Assembly: GCA_041396585.1 (NCBI GenBank)
Contig: JAWKYG010000005.1
Span: 340,869-404,868, forward strand
Direction: 5' to 3'
From: JAUIAI01 sp041396585
Lineage (GTDB): Bacteria > Pseudomonadota > Gammaproteobacteria > Burkholderiales > Burkholderiaceae_E
DNA: 64,000 nt
The position numbers and the translations under genes were made by a program. The notes under the pieces were generated by a model that did no database searches, was not told where the DNA came from, and was given only the letters and a program-made list of their open reading frames with translations. Shown piece by piece: positions 50,539-61,841 of the stretch. Positions within the stretch are counted from its first letter, which is position 1; every line of letters starts with the position of its first letter.

Positions 50539-52779
50539 ATGGGCAAGCTCGCAACGGTCACGCGCCGTACCTTCCTGATCGGCTCGGTGGCCGTCGCCGG
50601 CGGCGTGGCCTTCGGCATCTGGAAGTACCGGCAGCCCTATGACAATCCGCTGCTCGAAGAACTGGCCGACGGCCAGGTGGCGCTCACGCCCTATGTGAAG
50701 ATCGATGCCAACGGCGTGACCATCATCGTGCCGCGCGCGGAGATGGGCCAGGGGGTGCACACGACACTGGCGGCGCTGGTCGCCGAGGAGCTTGATCTCG
50801 ACATCGCGGCGATTCGGGTCGAGCACGGGCCGGCGGCCTATGCCTACTACAACGCCGTGGTGCTCGAAGAGGGCGCGCCGTTCATGCCCACCGATCACAG
50901 CGTCATGGCCGAGACCGTGCGCGCGCTGATGCGCGTGCCGGCCAAGTTCCTCGCGCTGCAGGTCACCGGCGGCTCGACCTCGGTGGTCGATGCCTTCGAG
51001 AAGATGCGCCATGCCGGCGCCGTCGCGCGTCATGCGCTGATGCAGGCGGCGGCCGCGCGGCTCGGCGTGGCCGCAGACACCTTGAAGACCGAGGCCGGCG
51101 CGGTGATCGCGGCCGATGGTCGCCGGCTGCCGTATCCGGAGCTGGCTGCCGATGCCGCCAGGATCGATCTGCCGGCTTCGGCGCCGTTGAAACCGCGAGA
51201 GCAGTGGAAGCAGCTGGGTCGCACATTGCCGCGGGTCGACATGCTGGCCAAGGTGACCGGCACAGCGTCCTTCGGCATCGATGCCCGTCCCGAGGGCCTG
51301 CTGTATGCCACGGTGCGCATGAATCCGAACCTCGGCGCGGCGATGACATCCTTCGACGCCGGCAAGGCACGGGCGATGCGCGGTGTCCAGCAGGTGGTGG
51401 CGCTCGACGGCGGCGTGGCGGTGGTGGCCACGAACACCTGGTATGCGATGCAGGCGGCGGCAGCGATCGAGATCCAATGGCAGCGCGCCAACTATCCGCA
51501 GAGCACCGAGCAGATGTTCGCCAAGGTGGCCGAGGCCTTCGACGACGATTTTCGCGACAGTCGCAATCGCGATGACGGCGATGTCGATGCCGCGCTCGCG
51601 CAAGCAGAGGTGCTGCAGGCCGAGTATCGCGCGCCGTATCTGGCACACGCCACGATGGAACCGATGAACGCCACCGCCTGGTGGCATGACGACCGGCTCG
51701 AGATCTGGTGCGGAACGCAGAACCCCACGCAATCACGCGCCGAGGCGGCCAGGATCAGCGGGCTGCCGATCGAGCGGATCCGGGTGCACACCCAGTATCT
51801 GGGCGGCGGCTTCGGGCGCCGCTCCGAGGTGGATTTCGTCGCTCATGCGGTGCGGGTGGCGATGGCCGTCAAGGGCCGCCCGGTCAAGACCACCTGGAGC
51901 CGCGAGGAAGACACCACCCACGACATGTACCGCCCGATGGCGATCGCCCGCCTGCGCGCCAAGGTGGCCGGCGGCGTGCCGGTGGCGCTGGATGCACGGG
52001 TCGCCTGCGCGTCGACGGTCGCCTCTCAGATGGGTCGCCTGGGGATCCCGGTGGCCGGGCCCGATGGCACGATCGTGCAAGGTATCTGGGAGCAGCCCTA
52101 TGGGATTGCGAACTACCGGGTGACCGGCTATCGCGCCGCAGAGATGCTGCCAGTCGGTTTCTGGCGCAGCGTCGGCGCCTCGCAGAACGGCTTCTTTCAA
52201 GAAAGCTTCATCGACGAGATCGCGCATGCGGCCGGGGTCGATCCGCTCGCCATGCGCTTGAAGCTGATCACCGATCCCGTCTCGCGCAAGGTGCTCGAGA
52301 CCGCGGCCGAACTCGCCGGCTGGGGCCGCGCGCTACCCGCCGGTCATGCGCGCGGCGTGGCCTTCGTGCTCTCGTTCGGTGTGCCGACCGCCGAGATCAT
52401 CGAGATCGCGCAGGAACAGGAGCGCATCCGCCTGGTACGGGCCACGGTGGTCGCCGATGTGGGCATCGCGCTCGATCCGGGCAATCTCGAGGCGCAACTG
52501 ATCTCGGGCCTGAACTTCGGGCTCAGTGCCGCGATCCACAGCGGGATCACGGTGGAGCAGGGGCAGGTTCAGCAGACCAATTTCCACAACTATGACGCCA
52601 TGCGCATGCCCCAGGCGCCGCAGATCCAGGTCAGGGTGTTGCAGAGCGGCGGCCGCATCCGCGGTATCGGCGAGCCCGGCACGCCGCCGGCCGCGCCCGC
52701 GTTGGCCAATGCGATCTTCGCGCTGACCGGCAAGCGGCTACGCGAGATGCCCTTTGGCAGGTTCGTGCAGTTCGTCTGA
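50539..52779 (+). CDS. Molybdopterin-binding subunit of a molybdenum hydroxylase (IorB-like)
   Basis: A 746-residue catalytic subunit of the isoquinoline 1-oxidoreductase / membrane-bound aldehyde dehydrogenase type. The twin-arginine signal TRRTFLIG (Arg9-Arg10) and the hydrophobic run after it indicate folded export to the periplasm. VPRAEMGQGVHTTLAALVAEEL, EPMNATAWW, YLGGGFGRRSEVDFVAHAV and GFWRSVGASQNGFFQESFIDEIAHAAGVDPLAMRLKL are family blocks. With its FeS partner it would hydroxylate an N-heterocycle or oxidise an aldehyde. No FAD subunit, cytochrome or XdhC chaperone gene is adjacent. Confidence 0.9.
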   Translation: MGKLATVTRRTFLIGSVAVAGGVAFGIWKYRQPYDNPLLEELADGQVALTPYVKIDANGVTIIVPRAEMGQGVHTTLAALVAEELDLDIAAIRVEHGPAAYAYYNAVVLEEGAPFMPTDHSVMAETVRALMRVPAKFLALQVTGGSTSVVDAFEKMRHAGAVARHALMQAAAARLGVAADTLKTEAGAVIAADGRRLPYPELAADAARIDLPASAPLKPREQWKQLGRTLPRVDMLAKVTGTASFGIDARPEGLLYATVRMNPNLGAAMTSFDAGKARAMRGVQQVVALDGGVAVVATNTWYAMQAAAAIEIQWQRANYPQSTEQMFAKVAEAFDDDFRDSRNRDDGDVDAALAQAEVLQAEYRAPYLAHATMEPMNATAWWHDDRLEIWCGTQNPTQSRAEAARISGLPIERIRVHTQYLGGGFGRRSEVDFVAHAVRVAMAVKGRPVKTTWSREEDTTHDMYRPMAIARLRAKVAGGVPVALDARVACASTVASQMGRLGIPVAGPDGTIVQGIWEQPYGIANYRVTGYRAAEMLPVGFWRSVGASQNGFFQESFIDEIAHAAGVDPLAMRLKLITDPVSRKVLETAAELAGWGRALPAGHARGVAFVLSFGVPTAEIIEIAQEQERIRLVRATVVADVGIALDPGNLEAQLISGLNFGLSAAIHSGITVEQGQVQQTNFHNYDAMRMPQAPQIQVRVLQSGGRIRGIGEPGTPPAAPALANAIFALTGKRLREMPFGRFVQFV

Positions 52780-52800
52780 GCAGGCTCGCGCGGCGCCGCG

Positions 52801-52910
52801 CCACGAGCCGGCACGAACCGGCACGAGTCAGCATGAAGCGCCACGAAGCGCCACGAAGCGCCACGAAGCGCCACGAGCCGCCACGAGCCGCCACGAGCCG
52901 CCACGAACCG
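52801..52910. repeat. 10-bp minisatellite, about 11 units
   Basis: Eleven consecutive 10-bp units related to CCACGAAGCG: four exact CCACGAAGCG copies (52841-52880), three exact CCACGAGCCG copies (52881-52910) and four diverged ones before them; a further CCACGAACCG follows. The array lies in the 161-bp gap between the molybdenum hydroxylase gene and the 3' end of the DEAD-box gene, which is on the other strand. The 10-bp unit is close to one turn of DNA. Confidence 0.92.
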
Positions 52911-52940
52911 GTCCTCCGCGGGCCCGCGCCCGAGCGCGGA

Positions 52941-55136
52941 TCAGCCCTTCGGGCGTTTGGGCTTGGCCGGTTTGCCGGCCGGCCCCTTGGCGGCGGTCTT
53001 GAAGCGCTCTGTCTTGGCCTTGCCCGGAGCGTGCCTCGCGGGCGCGACTTTGTCGCCCTTGGTCTTGGCCTTCACCTTGGTCTTCACCTTGGTCTTGGCG
53101 GGCTTGCTTTTGCCGCTTCCCGGCTTCTCGCCCCGGCTTCTGGCCGGCATGGTGGTGCTCTGGCGCAGTCTTTCCATCGATGCCTGCGCCAGCCGGTCGC
53201 CGGCGGTGTAGGTCGTGTCGGGATCGCGCCGAACCGGCTCCGTCACCGCGGCGAGCTCTTGTGCCGCGAAAGCCGGCTCGCCACCGGCCGCAGACTCGGC
53301 GGTCATATCGATCATCACCGGTCCGCGCGCGCGTGGCGCCTCAGTACGCTCGGCGGCCATGGCACTGGTGTCGACCCGGGTCAGATTCAACTTGCGCTGG
53401 CAGACCCAGGCCTTGCGAAGCTGGTGGAACACCGCCTTGGGCATGCCGACCGGCAGATCCACGAGGCTGTGATCATCGTGAATGTCGATGCGGCCGATAA
53501 AGCTGGAATCGAGGCCCGCCTCGTTGGCGATCGCGCCGACGATGTTCGCCGGGCGCACCCCATGCTCATGACCGACATCGATGCGATAGCGCTCCATGCC
53601 CTCCTCGGGTGCCGAGGGCGGGCGACGCGATCCGCGGGGCGCACGCGACTCGAATTCATCCGCAAATGCCTCACGCCCGCCCGGGGCGCGGCGCCGGGCA
53701 CCGCGCTCGTCGCCGCCACGCGCCGGGCGATCGAAGTCGCGTTCGGCGCGTCGCTCGCGCCCGCCGGGGGCGCGCTCGAACGAGGCACCGCCCGACGAGG
53801 CCTTGTCTTCGGCGCCAAGCAGCAACGGGCGATCGCCGATCGACATCTTGGCCAGCGCGGCGGCAATTTCCAGTGCCGAGACATCGTGCTCGTTCTGGTA
53901 CTGCTCGACCAGCCGCTGCATGAAATCGAGCTCGCCCTTGGCCAGGGTGTCGCTGATGCCCTGCTTGAAGCTGGCGATGCGCTTGTTGTTGACCATCTCG
54001 GTGGTGGGCAGCACGAGCTTTTCGATCTTCTGGCGCGTGGCGCGTTCGATCGCCTGCAGCATGCGGGTCTCGCGCGGGGTCACGAACAGGATCGCCTCGC
54101 CGCTGCGACCGGCCCGACCGGTGCGGCCGATGCGATGAATGTAGGCCTCGGTGTCGTAGGGGATGTCGTAGTTGACCACGTGGCTGATGCGCTCCACGTC
54201 GATCCCGCGCGCGGCCACGTCGGTGGCCACGAGGATGTCCAGCGAGCCACGGCGCAGCCGCTCGATCATCTGCTCGCGCTGCTTCTGGGGCATGTCGCCG
54301 TTCAGGGCTTCGGCGGCCAGGCCGCGGGCCTGCAGGCGATCGGCCAGTTCGCCGGTGGCGATCTTGGTGCGCACGAAGATGATCAGCGCATCGAAATCCT
54401 CGACCTCGAGAATCCGGGTGAGCGCATCGAGCTTGTGCAGGCCGCTGACCTGCCAGACTCGCTGACGGATGGTTTCGGCCGTCGCGGTCTTGCTGTGGAT
54501 CGTGATCTCCTGCGGGTCGCGCAGGTGATGGCGGGCGATGCGTTGCACCTCGCGCGGCATGGTGGCCGAGAACAGCGCCATCTGCCGCTTGGGCGGGGTC
54601 TGTTCGAGAATCCACTCGACATCCTCGATGAAGCCCATGCGCAGCATTTCGTCGGCCTCGTCCAGAACCAGCGCCTGCAGGCTGTCCAGGTTCAGGGTGC
54701 CGCGTCGCATGTGATCCATGATGCGCCCGGGGGTGCCGACCACCGCATGCACGCCGCGCGCCAGCTGCCGGATCTGGCCGCCATAGTCCTGGCCACCATA
54801 GACGGGCAGCACCCGAAAGCCAGGCAGGTGGGCGGCATAGCGCTGGAATGCCTCGGCCACCTGGATCGCCAGCTCGCGCGTGGGGGTGAGCACCATCACC
54901 TGCACCTTCTCGCGATCGAGATCGAGACGGGCGAGCAGCGGCAGCGCAAACGCGGCGGTCTTGCCGGTGCCGGTGGGGGCATTGCCGAGCAGATCGAGGC
55001 CTTGCAGCAGTTGCGGGATGGCCTGGGCCTGGATGGGGGACGGGGTTTCGTAGCCGACATCATCGAGCGCGCGCAGCAACGCGGGCGGCAGCTCGAAGTC
55101 GCGAAACGTCGCGATCGCGCGTTCTTTCTTGGACAT
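52941..55136 (-). CDS. DEAD-box ATP-dependent RNA helicase
   Basis: A 731-residue DEAD-box helicase, probably of the DeaD/CsdA type that remodels structured RNA. Motif I is APTGTGKT (residues 53-60), the DEAD motif is 159-162 and SAT is 190-192; HRIGRTGRAGRSG is motif VI. After the core come an Arg/Gly/Glu-rich linker, a DbpA-like RNA-binding domain (ERYRIDVGHEHGVRPANIVGAIANEAGLDSSFIGRIDIHDDHSLVDLP) and a long Lys-rich tail (AKTKVKTKVKAKTKG). The tail is unusually basic and repetitive, and probably binds RNA non-specifically. Confidence 0.92.
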   Translation of the reverse strand: MSKKERAIATFRDFELPPALLRALDDVGYETPSPIQAQAIPQLLQGLDLLGNAPTGTGKTAAFALPLLARLDLDREKVQVMVLTPTRELAIQVAEAFQRYAAHLPGFRVLPVYGGQDYGGQIRQLARGVHAVVGTPGRIMDHMRRGTLNLDSLQALVLDEADEMLRMGFIEDVEWILEQTPPKRQMALFSATMPREVQRIARHHLRDPQEITIHSKTATAETIRQRVWQVSGLHKLDALTRILEVEDFDALIIFVRTKIATGELADRLQARGLAAEALNGDMPQKQREQMIERLRRGSLDILVATDVAARGIDVERISHVVNYDIPYDTEAYIHRIGRTGRAGRSGEAILFVTPRETRMLQAIERATRQKIEKLVLPTTEMVNNKRIASFKQGISDTLAKGELDFMQRLVEQYQNEHDVSALEIAAALAKMSIGDRPLLLGAEDKASSGGASFERAPGGRERRAERDFDRPARGGDERGARRRAPGGREAFADEFESRAPRGSRRPPSAPEEGMERYRIDVGHEHGVRPANIVGAIANEAGLDSSFIGRIDIHDDHSLVDLPVGMPKAVFHQLRKAWVCQRKLNLTRVDTSAMAAERTEAPRARGPVMIDMTAESAAGGEPAFAAQELAAVTEPVRRDPDTTYTAGDRLAQASMERLRQSTTMPARSRGEKPGSGKSKPAKTKVKTKVKAKTKGDKVAPARHAPGKAKTERFKTAAKGPAGKPAKPKRPKG

Positions 55137-55395
55137 GGGGGTTTCCGGGAGGGGCGGCTAGGGTAGCAGGCAAACGCCTGGCGTGACGGGTTTTTTTGGC
55201 GCGGTAGCTCGATTGCTTCACGCGTGTGCAGCCGGTGGGCCGCCGGCGGGCCGGCGCACCTGGCGCTGCCGGAGCGCGGATTCGCGCCATCCACGGGCGC
55301 TTCGTCGCAGGGCGCTCGCGGCCGTCGGCCCGCCCGGGCAAGATCGCCGCAGGCTCACGAGCCGACCTACTTTCAGCCCGGACCGGACCCCGACA

Positions 55396-55935
55396 ATGAA
55401 CACCGACCTGCCAAGCCTGCTTCCGATGATCCTCGCCCGCGTGCCCCTGTGGGTTCCCGCGCTGCTGATCTCGCTGATCATCGTCGGTCTGCTGCTCCGG
55501 CGCGAGCGGGAAGCCAGACCGGCCGTGTTGTTGCTGGTCTCGCTGGCCATGTCGGCGTATTCCCTGGCCAGTGTGATGCTGGCCTTCGCGGGTCACGGTC
55601 TCGCATTGCTCGCCTGGATGGCCGGGACGCTGATCGCGATCGGGCTCGCATTCGGGCCGCTGGCGCCGCGTGGCTTGCGGGCCGTGGCCGCAGGCCGGCG
55701 CGTCCACATGCCGGCGAGCTGGACACCGATGGCGCTGATCCTGGGCATCTTCGGTGTCCGTTTCGCGCTCGGTCTGGCCGCGGGTCTCGGCATGCCGGTC
55801 ACGGCGGCCTCCCCGTGGGCCGGGGTCGCGGCATGCATGCTGGGCATCTTCGGTGGCGGCTTCGTGGCGCGTGCCCTCGTGGCCTGGCGGGTTGCGCGCC
55901 GGTTTGCCCGGCCCGCGATTGTGCTCGCCGCCTGA
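55396..55935 (+). CDS. Small multi-pass membrane protein (DUF6622-like)
   Basis: A 179-residue membrane protein with about five hydrophobic helices. The start ILARVPLWVPALLISLIIVGLLL resembles a family I recall being called DUF6622, in which a P-x-W-V-ALL motif opens the first helix; I am not certain of the name. The function is unknown. It is divergent from the DEAD-box gene (259 bases between) and converges on gcvT with five bases between the stops. The ATG at 55396 follows AACCCC-type sequence with no clear ribosome site. Confidence 0.72.
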   Translation: MNTDLPSLLPMILARVPLWVPALLISLIIVGLLLRREREARPAVLLLVSLAMSAYSLASVMLAFAGHGLALLAWMAGTLIAIGLAFGPLAPRGLRAVAAGRRVHMPASWTPMALILGIFGVRFALGLAAGLGMPVTAASPWAGVAACMLGIFGGGFVARALVAWRVARRFARPAIVLAA

Positions 55936-55940
55936 CGCGT

Positions 55941-57068
55941 TCAGCGTTTGTAGCGCTTGGGTACGAAGGGCAGCGGGGTCAGCATCACCGCCGGCGTTTT
56001 CTGGCGCACCTGCGCGCGCAGGTGCGCGCCGCCCTTGGCGAGGATGGCGGAATCCACATAGGCCAGCATCACCGGCCGCCCCAGGCTCGGTGATACCGTG
56101 CCGCTGGTGACTTCGCCCACCGGCTTGCCGGCCTCGTCGATGATCGGCGCGTGCGCCCGGATCGGCACCGCCTCGTAAGACGTGAGTCCGACCAGCTTGC
56201 GCCTTGGCCCGTGCGCGAACGCATCGAGAATCACCTTGGCGCCGGGAAAACCTCCGGCCTTGTTGCCGCCCGCGCGGCGTGACTTGGGAATCGCGAACGG
56301 CAGGCCGGCCGATACCGGGTCGGTTTCGGGGCCGATGTCGCTGCCGTGCAGCGGCAGACCGGCTTCCAGGCGCAGGCTGTCGCGCGCGCCCAGGCCGATC
56401 GGTGCAACACCGTTCTGGGCCAGCAGGCGCTCGAACAGGGCGTTCACGGCGGACACCGGCACCGAGATCTCGTAGCCGTCCTCGCCGGTGTAGCCGGAGC
56501 GGGTGGTCGGGCAGGCGGCGCCGTCGAGATCGAGCGTCGCGGCCTGCATGAACACCATGTCCGCGGCGCGCGGATCGAAACCCGCCAGAACCTTCTCGGC
56601 CATCGGCCCCTGCAGCGCCAGCAGCGCCGCATCCACCCACTCGATGATCAGGCCCGGGCAGCGCTCGCGCAGCAACGCGAAATCGGCATCGCGATTGCCG
56701 GCATTGACCACCATGCGCACGGTGTCGCCGGCGTTCACGACCATCAGGTCGTCTTCGATGCCGCCACGGTCATTGAGCAGCAGGCTGTAGCGCTGCTGGC
56801 CCTGCGGCCAGCCATCGAAATCCAGCGGCAGTGCCGCCTCCAGCTCGCGATGCAGCGTGCTCTGCAGACCATCACGCGCGCGGATGATGATCTGGCCCAT
56901 GTGGCTGACATCGAACAGCCCGGCCTGCTCGCGGGTGTGCAGATGTTCGGCCTTGATGCCGTTGGCATACTGCACCGGCATGCGCCAGCCCGCGAACGGT
57001 GCCATCCGTGCGCCCAGTGCCTGATGGGCCGCATCCAGCGGCAGGATCCTGAGATCGGTATCGGTCAT
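55941..57068 (-). CDS. gcvT: Glycine cleavage system T protein (aminomethyltransferase)
   Basis: A 375-residue GcvT, which transfers the methylene carbon of glycine to tetrahydrofolate. MPVQYANGIKAEHLHTREQAGLFDVSHMGQI, the catalytic-region GDTVRMVVNAGNRDADFAL, TRSGYTGEDGYEI and GLGARDSLRLEAGLPLHGSDI are diagnostic. It is the last gene of the H-P-T run; it starts seven bases after the gcvP stop. The usual bacterial order is T-H-P, so the order here is changed. Confidence 0.95.
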   Translation of the reverse strand: MTDTDLRILPLDAAHQALGARMAPFAGWRMPVQYANGIKAEHLHTREQAGLFDVSHMGQIIIRARDGLQSTLHRELEAALPLDFDGWPQGQQRYSLLLNDRGGIEDDLMVVNAGDTVRMVVNAGNRDADFALLRERCPGLIIEWVDAALLALQGPMAEKVLAGFDPRAADMVFMQAATLDLDGAACPTTRSGYTGEDGYEISVPVSAVNALFERLLAQNGVAPIGLGARDSLRLEAGLPLHGSDIGPETDPVSAGLPFAIPKSRRAGGNKAGGFPGAKVILDAFAHGPRRKLVGLTSYEAVPIRAHAPIIDEAGKPVGEVTSGTVSPSLGRPVMLAYVDSAILAKGGAHLRAQVRQKTPAVMLTPLPFVPKRYKR

Positions 57069-57075
57069 GAGAGGC

Positions 57076-60000
<2,925 letters not shown>

Positions 60001-60080
60001 CGCGTGGCTCCGTGGCAGGCAGTTCAATGAGCGCAGGCGCCGGGGGCCGTGATGGCCCGTTCGCCGGCGGCAGGCGTCGA

Positions 60081-60467
60081 TCAGTGATCGTCGAGACCGG
60101 CTTCGTAGTCGGCGGCGCTGAGCAGCGCATCGATCTGCGCGGCATCGGACGGTTTCACCTTGAACAGCCAGCCCTGATCGAAGGCCGATTCATTGACCGT
60201 TTCGGGGGTGTCGGCCAGCGCCTCGTTGATGGCGAGAACCTCGCCGTCGATCGGGGCGTAAATATCGGAGGCCGCCTTGGTCGACTCGACCACGCCGCAG
60301 GTCTCGCCCTGGCTGACCGAGCTGCCGATCTCGGGCAGCTCGACATAGACCAGCTCACCGAGCGCGGCCTGGGCATGGTCGGTGATGCCGATGGTGCAGC
60401 TGCCATCGGCTTCTTGGCGCACCCACTCATGGGATGCGGCGTAACGGAGATTGTCGGGGTTGCTCAA
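60081..60467 (-). CDS. gcvH: Glycine cleavage system H protein
   Basis: A 128-residue H protein with the lipoyl-lysine at Lys64 in GVVESTKAASDIYAP. It shuttles the aminomethyl group between GcvP, GcvT and the lipoamide dehydrogenase. There is no in-frame ATG; the TTG at 60467 is chosen because TGGAG lies six bases before it and the protein then has normal length (SNPDNLRYAASHEW). A more upstream TTG at 60497 would skip this site. It is the first gene under the glycine riboswitch, whose sequences can hide this ribosome site. Confidence 0.93.
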   Translation of the reverse strand: MSNPDNLRYAASHEWVRQEADGSCTIGITDHAQAALGELVYVELPEIGSSVSQGETCGVVESTKAASDIYAPIDGEVLAINEALADTPETVNESAFDQGWLFKVKPSDAAQIDALLSAADYEAGLDDH

Positions 60468-60470
60468 GGT

Positions 60471-60523
60471 GGGCTCCAGGGTCGCAGCGGCGCGCAATGA
60501 TGCGCGGTTCGATTACGGAGCCC
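60471..60523 (-). promoter_or_regulatory. RBS-sequestering hairpin before gcvH
   Basis: On the transcribed minus strand, GGGCTCC (60517-60523), at the end of the second glycine aptamer, is complementary to GGAGCCC (60471-60477), which contains the gcvH Shine-Dalgarno sequence. A second stem inside, CGCGC/GCGCG (60491-60506), would stack within it. This fits a translational expression platform in which glycine binding would free the ribosome site. The mechanism is inferred from complementarity only. Confidence 0.55.
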
Positions 60524-60613
60524 CCTCTGTCCTTGGTGCCTGAGAGATTCGGCGCGGTACCGCACGCCTGCTTCCTTCGGCGAGGCGCCATGGCGCCTAC
60601 TCTCCAGAGAGCC
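60523..60613 (-). promoter_or_regulatory. Glycine riboswitch, second (3') aptamer
   Basis: On the minus strand this reads CTCTCTGGAGAG ... CGCCGAAGGAAGCAGG ... ATCTCTCAGGCACCAAGGACAGAGG, matching the glycine aptamer signature (GGAGAG, GCCGAAGG, CTCTCAGGCA-N-AAGGAC). Its P1 can form between TCTCTG and CAGAGG. It is the aptamer nearest gcvH. Glycine binding should raise expression of the gcv genes, as known for this class. Confidence 0.9.
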
Positions 60614-60620
60614 CGAGGCA

Positions 60621-60669
60621 AGCGCTGATCTGTTCGGCGAGCAAGATGCGCGCCGAACAGATCAGCACT
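60621..60669 (-). repeat. 19-bp hairpin inserted in the riboswitch linker
   Basis: In the transcript, AGTGCTGATCTGTTCGGCG pairs with CGCCGAACAGATCAGCGCT over 19 bp, with one G-U pair and an 11-base loop. It occupies the linker between the two glycine aptamers, which is normally only a short single strand. Its core CTGATCT-TTCGGC resembles the ends of the palindromic element at 21.3 kb (CTGATCTATTCGGC), so it may be a relic of a related small repeat. Confidence 0.85.
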
Positions 60670-60675
60670 GACCGG

Positions 60676-60787
60676 TCCCGGCGGTCCTTTGGCCTGAGAG
60701 TTTGCTGGGGCGATACACCTTCGGCGCCGATGACTACCCTGGGAGGCAAAGCCTGCCGCCCACGGCCATCGGTCTCTCCCACCGGGA
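60676..60787 (-). promoter_or_regulatory. Glycine riboswitch, first (5') aptamer
   Basis: On the minus strand: TCCCGGTGGGAGAGACCG ... GGCGCCGAAGGTG ... AAACTCTCAGGCCAAAGGACCGCCGGGA. The P1 stem pairs TCCCGGTGG with CCGCCGGGA (nine pairs, one G-U). All the family's core blocks are present. It is the 5' member of a tandem glycine riboswitch. Confidence 0.92.
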
Positions 60788-60902
60788 AACGAGCGACGAA
60801 CACCCGGATTTGCATGTCGCGATCACCGGGCGCACGCCACTCTCGTGGCTAGGCGCGATCGTGCCTCGCGGGCCAGTCGATGTCAATCGATCTCGGATCG
60901 GC

Positions 60903-61841
60903 TCAGGGGGCCGGCCGCGCCGGGGCACGGCCTGCCGTGGTGGTGATCAGCGCGATACCGGCGGCGGCCAGAACGAAGGCCAGCCCGTGCGGCCAGCCGA
61001 AGTGCTCGCCCAGGAACAGCACACCGACCGTGGTGGCGGCCAGCGGCATCGCGATCGTGAACACGCCACTCTGGCTGGCCGGCACATAGCGCTGACCGCT
61101 GAGCCAGAGCCAGGTGGAGAACATGCTGGCCGACAGCGAGTAGAAGATGAGCAGGACCCACAGCGAAGGCCCCAGGGAGGAGAAATCGAAACTCAGCGCC
61201 TGCACGGCGGCCAGCGGGGTCATCAGCACCAGGCCGAACAGATTGATGATCGCCGAGATCCGCCGCGGCGACACCGTCATGGTCAGCCGCTTGCCGAGAA
61301 TGACGTAGGTGGCCTCGCAGAACACGCTGGCCAGCACCAGCAGATTGCCCAGCAGGCTCGCCGAGCCCGCATCGTGCCTGCGCCCGAGCGTGAGGACCGC
61401 CACGCCGGCCACGGCAAGCGCCACGGCCAGCCAGGTGCGTGCGTTCATCCGTTCACGCAGGACCGCCCAGGACAACAGCGCCACCGCCGCCGGCATGAAA
61501 CTCAGGATCAGCCCGGCCGCCGAGGCCGAGGTCAGCGACACGCCGTAAAGCATGCAGATCGAGAACAGGAAGTTGCCGAACAGCGACTGCAGGAACAGTG
61601 TGCCCAGCCGGGCTTTGTCCAGTGGCGGTTCGCCGGGCACCCGGCGCAGCCAGGGCAGCATCGCCGGCACCGCAATCGCAAAGCGCAGCCAGGCCAGCAG
61701 GAACACAGGGATGGCCGCGGTCAGCGGCTTGGACAGTGCCACATAGGATCCCACCAGCGCCATGCCGGCGAACAACAGTCCGTAGCCGAGCCCGCGCCGG
61801 TCATCGCGCAGGCCGTGATGCGGATTGCTGGCGGCGCTCAT
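60903..61841 (-). CDS. EamA/DMT family transporter
   Basis: A 312-residue, ten-helix drug/metabolite transporter with two EamA repeats. The first repeat includes LGYGLLFAGMALVGSYVALSKPL and SLFGNFLFSICMLYGVSLTSASAAGLILSFMPAAVALLSWAVLRERM; the second has LLVLASVFCEATYVILGKRLT and ASQSGVFTIAMPLAATTVGVLFLGEHFGW. Substrates of such proteins are amino acids or other metabolites; none can be assigned here. The start at 61841 is preferred, with 61853 as an alternative four codons upstream. It lies upstream of the gcv riboswitch on the same strand. Confidence 0.87.
   Translation of the reverse strand: MSAASNPHHGLRDDRRGLGYGLLFAGMALVGSYVALSKPLTAAIPVFLLAWLRFAIAVPAMLPWLRRVPGEPPLDKARLGTLFLQSLFGNFLFSICMLYGVSLTSASAAGLILSFMPAAVALLSWAVLRERMNARTWLAVALAVAGVAVLTLGRRHDAGSASLLGNLLVLASVFCEATYVILGKRLTMTVSPRRISAIINLFGLVLMTPLAAVQALSFDFSSLGPSLWVLLIFYSLSASMFSTWLWLSGQRYVPASQSGVFTIAMPLAATTVGVLFLGEHFGWPHGLAFVLAAAGIALITTTAGRAPARPAP

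Noticed and set aside
52833..55166. A 777-codon open frame on the plus strand opposite the DEAD-box gene, starting in the 10-bp repeats
   Set aside because: The opposite strand carries all helicase motifs. The repeat stays open only because it contains no stop in that frame.
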